Part shown: piece by piece, positions 56,052 through 64,000 of the stretch
How the letters are laid out: each line of letters begins with the position of its first letter
Position numbering within the stretch: the first letter of the stretch is position 1
Source: Mortierella sp. BCC40632
Lineage: Eukaryota; Mortierellomycota; Mortierellomycetes; Mortierellales; Mortierellaceae
Length of the DNA: 64,000 nt
Direction: 5' to 3'
Assembly (NCBI GenBank): GCA_011634665.1
Contig: WAEK01000013.1
Location: forward strand, 790,501-854,500
Position numbers and translations under genes: made by a program
Notes under the pieces: generated by a model
The model's input: the letters and a program-made list of their open reading frames with translations, nothing else
Databases searched by the model: none
What the model was told of the DNA's origin: nothing

Positions 56052-57493
56052 TCAGAGCACAAGAATAGCAATGGCCTCTTGAATATCGGCCAGTTTTTCG
56101 TTAATCTCTTCAATGACTTGACTCAATCTACTCACGCGAGAAGAAACATAATGCGGTCATACTCAGTGCGTTGCTCTCATACCATCCGTTGCAGCAGAAA
56201 AAAAAGAAAGAAAGGAGAGAAGGAAGGAAAGGGTACCTCGGGCGCCTAACAAAAGACAAGCCGCGCAATTGTTGGGCCCGCATCACTATTTTTTTTTTCC
56301 CCTCACACACTCTCTTTCTTCTCTTTTCTTTTCTTCTTTTCTTTACCTTTCCTTGTTGTCGCTCAACCTTGCATCCCATTCTTCCACTGAGAGTTGTTCC
56401 CCTTTCTCTTCAGACTGCGACTGTGACCGGTCTTCTGCTCCTTCTTGAACTGTCCTTGTAGGCGGCGCAGCAACCTCTTCCACCTTCTCCTCCTCTCCAA
56501 CGATTCGATCCGTTTTCATCTCTTCATCCTTTTCTTGTTGATCCCGACTTTGTTGGGCCTCTCTACTCAACGCATATTTCTGACCTTGAACCGTCCACGC
56601 AAGCTTTTGTTTCTCGAGTAATTGAACTTGGCGAATCAACTGTGCATGTTCGGGCGAGTCCAGGGATATCCGAGTAGGGGGAGCTGGAATTGAAGTCGAG
56701 TTGTTGTTGGCAATGGGATTGGCATAGTTGGGTCCTCCAAGATGTGCTTCCAGAGCTAGGATCTCGACGGATAATTCCATAAACCCGTCGGTTACGATTT
56801 GACAGATGGTGGTGTATTCTTCTGCGCTCAATCTTTTGGCGAGATATTCCTTGAAGGCACTGATGATAGAGAAAAAGAAAAGGAAAAAAAATCGGGTTTC
56901 ATGGTAATGGTGAGATGCTTTGTAGAGCAAGCACAATGCACTACTTTTTTTCTTGTTTCTGGGATCACGTACATGATACGAGATGCCTCCTTCTTTTCTA
57001 TTCTCTTTCTTACAAAGCATGTGTCAAGAGTTTTTTGTTTTTTGTTTTTTTTGACCTACTCGTTAAATTCCTTGTACAAAGACACTCGCTCTCTAGAAAA
57101 AAGAGTGCAGAAAAAAAAGGGGGAGGAGGAGGGAGACCTAGTTTAGTTGGTTGAACCAGAATAGTTGCTCAACAACACTCTCAGTCTTGCGTCGTTTCAC
57201 GCAAGAACAAAAAATGAATGAATGGACGAATGAATGGATATACTGTCTCTGTCTCTCTCTCATCTCTCCCCTCATCTCTCCTCCTCAATTCCCGAGGCCA
57301 TGTCATTTGACTCCATCTTTTTCCTCGGCAATAAAAAAAAAAAAAAAAAAAAGAAAAAGAAGAGGAAGTGGAGGAGCATTTACGTTTGATGCTTCAGAAA
57401 TGCACGCAATGCCTTCACAATCTCTTGACTGCGAGTCTCTTCATCCAGTCTGAGTTGCTCTAGTTCCAAAGTTGGTTGCTGTTCGATAGCCAT
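56052..57493 (-). CDS. REX1-B domain protein (REX1BD-like)
   Basis: The model is complement(join(56052..56127, 56347..56859, 57060..57092, 57384..57493)), 243 residues, phases consistent, including a 33-nt exon. The conserved part is ALRAFLKHQTERVSLYKEFN, DAFKEYLAKRLSAEEYTTIC and VTDGFMELSVEILALEAHL, followed by IRQVQLLEKQKLAWTVQGQ. This matches the REX1-B domain (named after Chlamydomonas REX1, needed for DNA excision repair; human REX1BD). The central region is disordered and acidic, and the last exon forms a helix (QVIEEINEKLADIQEAIAIL). The function in fungi is, to my knowledge, untested. It is divergent from the mitochondrial protein gene. Confidence 0.8.
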
Positions 57494-57863
57494 GATGGCG
57501 AATGAATGAATTCCACAGAAAGAAAGAAAGAAAAAAAAAAAAAAAAAAAGGAGAGTAAAAAAAAAAAGTTGTCGATGAAAAGACGCGCGTCTCCTTGTTT
57601 CTGTTAGCCGTTTTCTCCACTCCTCCTTGCTTTTGTAGTGGCCTCTCGTTCTTCCTCCCCCGACCCCCCTGGAAGAAGAAAAGAGTGGCTTTGCATGTAG
57701 GAACCGAATCTAGCAGTCCTCTCCCTGAATCTTAAGAAAGCCAGGACTCACCAACGACCCTGTTGCGATCAGGAACCTTGTTCACTGACTCTGCATCCAC
57801 TTTTGGTTCAATTCACAATCCTCTCTCTCTTTCTTTCCTTCTGTCTCTCTCTCTCTCTTTCTG

Positions 57864-57905
<42 letters not shown>

Positions 57906-58086
57906 CCACTCACACACTCTCTCTCGCTTGCTCCATCTCTTCTTTCCTGTTGCATTCTCTCTTTTTTTGCTGTGCATCCTTCCTCCTCTCTGATTCAAAC
58001 CTCTCTTTATTTCTGGCCATTCCTCTTGTACTCTCTACTCCACTATCATTCTCTGTTGCTCATTCCCTATCCTACGAATCAGATCC
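57494..58086. other. Divergent spacer, REX1BD-like / mitochondrial protein
   Basis: 593 bp with an A tract near 57531-57549 and a CT repeat (about 57869-57902), then the CT-rich leader of the plus-strand gene. No gene. Confidence 0.5.
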
Positions 58087-59345
58087 ATGCTCGCAACCGC
58101 TTCCTCAACCCTGACACAGTCGACTCGGCGACTTGTTGTCCCTGGGGCCATCTCCAAGGCTCCCTCCACTCCCTCGACCCTCCCCGATTTTCTTCAGCCC
58201 AGTCGGCTCCTGTCCTCACTGCGCACTCTCTCTTCCCAATCCAGCAGCAGCAGTAGCAGAAGTAGTAGGAGTAGTGGTACCTACAGAACTACTACAACAA
58301 CCAAGGCAACAAAGACAGTAGCATCGTTCCACAGCCTTCATCCCAATCAATGTCGTATCGTGAACCGATCCAGACCCATGCATGAAACACGCCACCTCTC
58401 TTCCTCTTCTACTTGCTTGTCTTTGCAACCCTCAAAGCGCTCTCTTCATCTCTTTTCTCAGCGCCCATCTTTGAATTGCTCAGGAAACTCTTCTTTGAGG
58501 ACCCAGCAGTCGTCGTCGTCGTCTACTTCGTCTGCTTCTTCTGTCACAAGCCCATTTCTGGTGACCGTACGTGGTCATCCTTATACTTCTTCCACCCCAA
58601 AAGCTTCTTCCTCGGCCTCTTCTGTCACTGCCTCCGCCGCAGTCTCGGCTCCGTCTGTATCAAAAAGCGCTTCTACTGTCTCTTCCACTCTCATGGCTTC
58701 GTCGGAAGGGGTCAAGGCTGGGTCCAGCCCACTTGCCTTTCACAAGGAGATGACACGTGTGCGCTTTAGCTTCAACTGGTGGAAGGAATGGACGATCATC
58801 ATGGTAACGACTAGGAGTCAATGCTTCTTTTCTTTTCTTTTTTCTTTCTTTCTTTCTATGCTCCGTTTTGGGGGAAAGGGGGAGAAGGGGAGAAATACCA
58901 TTCTCAACTCTTTGTTTGTCTCTTTTTTTTTTTTACTTTACAGGGAGTGTTTGCTGTCACAGGAAGTTCAACTGTCATGGTGGTCAAGCCAACCTTGAAA
59001 GAAGGTAAGCGAAAGCATATCCAGAAAACTCCATAGGGGAGGGGGGTGGGGAGCATTATCGACTGGCGACGACACTCTCCGACTTGAACGATATTTTTTT
59101 TTCTTCCCCCTCGACCCCATAAAAAAAAAAAAAAAAAAAAAAATGTTGCTTTTTTTCAACAGTCGTCGAGTTGCGCCCAATTTTTGACAAACTCTTTCTC
59201 TCGCTCTGCCAATTTTCACTTGTTATCTGATCTTATGATACCTTGCATTAACCAATCCAAACTTCCTGCTCTCTTTCTTTCTCTCTTTCTCTCTCCATCT
59301 CTTTCTTTTTTTTTTAATCACCCGTGGTATATTCACGCGCATACG

Positions 59346-59380
<35 letters not shown>

Positions 59381-59583
59381 AAACAGTCTTCCAACTCGAA
59401 GGTACAATGCGTGACGGGCCCTGGTCTTACCGGATCGGGTATCTTTGCACGACACTTCCTCTTTACAGTTGTATCCTCCTAACTGTCGCCACTGTAGTGG
59501 GTCGTCGTCCTTATTTCAAGGTCGTTGTCCTTCGAATGTGGGGTCGGTTCCTACCCAAAAAGGTTCTTCAGCGTTTCCAATAG
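58087..59583 (+). CDS. Conserved fungal mitochondrial membrane protein
   Basis: The model is join(58087..58803, 58944..59004, 59387..59583), 324 residues, phases consistent. The N-terminal 210 residues are Ser/Thr/Arg-rich with almost no acids, beginning MLATASSTLTQSTRRLVVPG, which fits a mitochondrial presequence and disordered region. The conserved domain starts at FSFNWWKEWT and runs through GVFAVTGSSTVMVVKP (span 1), LEGTMRDGPWSYRIGYLC, PLYSCILLTVATVVGRRPYF (span 2) and the tail RMWGRFLPKKVL. I recall this FAITGSST...MRDGPWSYR...GRxxYF pattern from an uncharacterised family common to fungal mitochondria; the function is unknown. The second intron ends in a T-run and A-run right before CAG. 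Confidence 0.75.
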
Positions 59584-59967
59584 AGTGATCTTTTTAGTTT
59601 CCCCATCTCTCGCCCCCTATCTTTCTCATCTAAACTAAAAAAAAAAAAAAAAAAAAGCAAAAAGCAATATTCAGGGCAAGGGAGGAGACGCAGGAGGTGG
59701 AGGCGAACGACACTATAGATTAGACTTGGAAAGAGGTGCCGTTTATGCAGAGACATCTACCATTGTTTGGGAAGAGGTACAACATTCCGGTCTCCTTTTT
59801 TTTTTATATATTTTTTTTATTAGTAGTCGTTGGAGAAAAAAAATAATGTAATTCTTTCTACAAATCTCTCTGGACGAGTTTAAGAAAGTGTGTATGTGTG
59901 AACGTGTGTGAATATGTATGAAGGAGAGGGGGAGAGAGAGAAAGAGAGAAAAGTAAAGATCCCTCGT
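59584..59967. other. Convergent 3' spacer, mitochondrial protein / MCM3
   Basis: A tract near 59638-59656 and T-rich DNA near 59799-59820; no gene. Confidence 0.5.
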
Positions 59968-63465
<3,498 letters not shown>

Positions 63466-63917
63466 GGCTCAGTATAGAGAAATGATGAGAGGGAGATGAA
63501 AGAAAAGGAGGAGAGAAAAAGAGAGATCTTTTTTTTTGCTTCTCTTTCTTTTTTTTTCTTGGGTGGCTAAAGAATGAGTCCCAGTCAGTTCTCTCTCCTC
63601 TCCCCCTTTGGGCAGTCTGGTTTTGTTTTTGTTCGCAGTCCTCTCTAACGCGTCGCAATTTAAAAGAGAAAAACGCCACCGAAAATCTTTTTTTTTTCGT
63701 GTCGCCCTTCTCACAAAAGATCTCTCCCCACATCAGGACCAGGGATCAGGGACAAGCAAAGTGACAGGGAAGCACTATCCTCCCATCCCAAAACATCCTG
63801 CCCTTTGAGCTATCACAGCATAGCAGGATAAGGATTCACTATCATCTGGTGTTTTTTTTTTTTTTTGGACCGGTTGGTCACGCTCTATTTGTTGGGTAAC
63901 AACATCGCTAGTGCAAA

Positions 63918-63950
<33 letters not shown>

Positions 63951-64000
63951 CGCGCTATGAACTATTGGCTCTTCTTTTCTCTCTTTGGATGAATGAGATT
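63466..64000. other. MCM3 upstream region
   Basis: Contains the MCM3 promoter, a T tract near 63851-63866 and an AAC trinucleotide repeat at about 63920-63951. No gene is visible up to the window edge. Confidence 0.5.

Overview
The window looks like nuclear DNA of an early-diverging fungus, most probably Mortierellomycotina or a close relative. The signs are many short GT-AG introns (mostly about 60-350 nt), very long T and A homopolymers and other simple repeats in introns and spacers, and fungal core genes beside families that Dikarya usually lack (C9orf72, a REX1-B domain protein, an RPEL protein). The lineage is inferred from memory of gene families and was not tested by a search.

The left third (1-20.3 kb) is an accessory, repeat-rich compartment. 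It holds a leucine-rich-repeat protein with tandemly amplified repeats (4915-7824) and a decayed eight-exon gene with a PD-(D/E)XK-nuclease-like signature (8174-10654), plus a broken second copy of one of its exons near 1.2-1.5 kb. It also has a Ty1/copia-like LTR, a 223-bp tandem repeat, relics of a pogo/Tigger transposase and of a PIF1-type helicase, one cysteine-type alpha/beta hydrolase (14341-15234), and two genes for small secreted cysteine-rich proteins, one of them broken.

From about 21.2 kb rightward the window is a nearly continuous housekeeping block. In order: SPT3 (SAGA subunit), VPS24/CHMP3 (ESCRT-III), VMA13 (V-ATPase subunit H), an AGGF1-like OCRE/FHA/G-patch protein, RRP36 (rRNA processing), mitochondrial bL19m, a secreted cysteine-containing protein, an RPEL-repeat protein, a disordered unknown protein, a full-length C9orf72 orthologue, eRF3/SUP35, a four-span membrane protein, a REX1-B domain protein, a mitochondrial membrane protein and MCM3. 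The genes are not co-functional. They are arranged as divergent pairs (AGGF1-like/RRP36; bL19m/secreted protein; unknown/C9orf72; REX1BD/mitochondrial protein) and convergent pairs (SPT3/VPS24; RRP36/bL19m; C9orf72/eRF3; mitochondrial protein/MCM3).

The most interesting items are the C9orf72 orthologue with a long disordered N-terminal extension, the nuclease-like signature in the accessory gene, the FHA domain split by an acidic insertion of about 177 residues, the 336-bp higher-order amplification in the LRR gene, and introns that end in a T-run/A-run directly before the acceptor. Three otherwise good gene models are exactly one nucleotide short of an open frame (near 8.68, 20.15 and 47.62 kb). 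At least the eRF3 case is more likely a consensus error than a biological lesion. Exon borders given here were read by eye from splice consensus and phase; none has transcript support.
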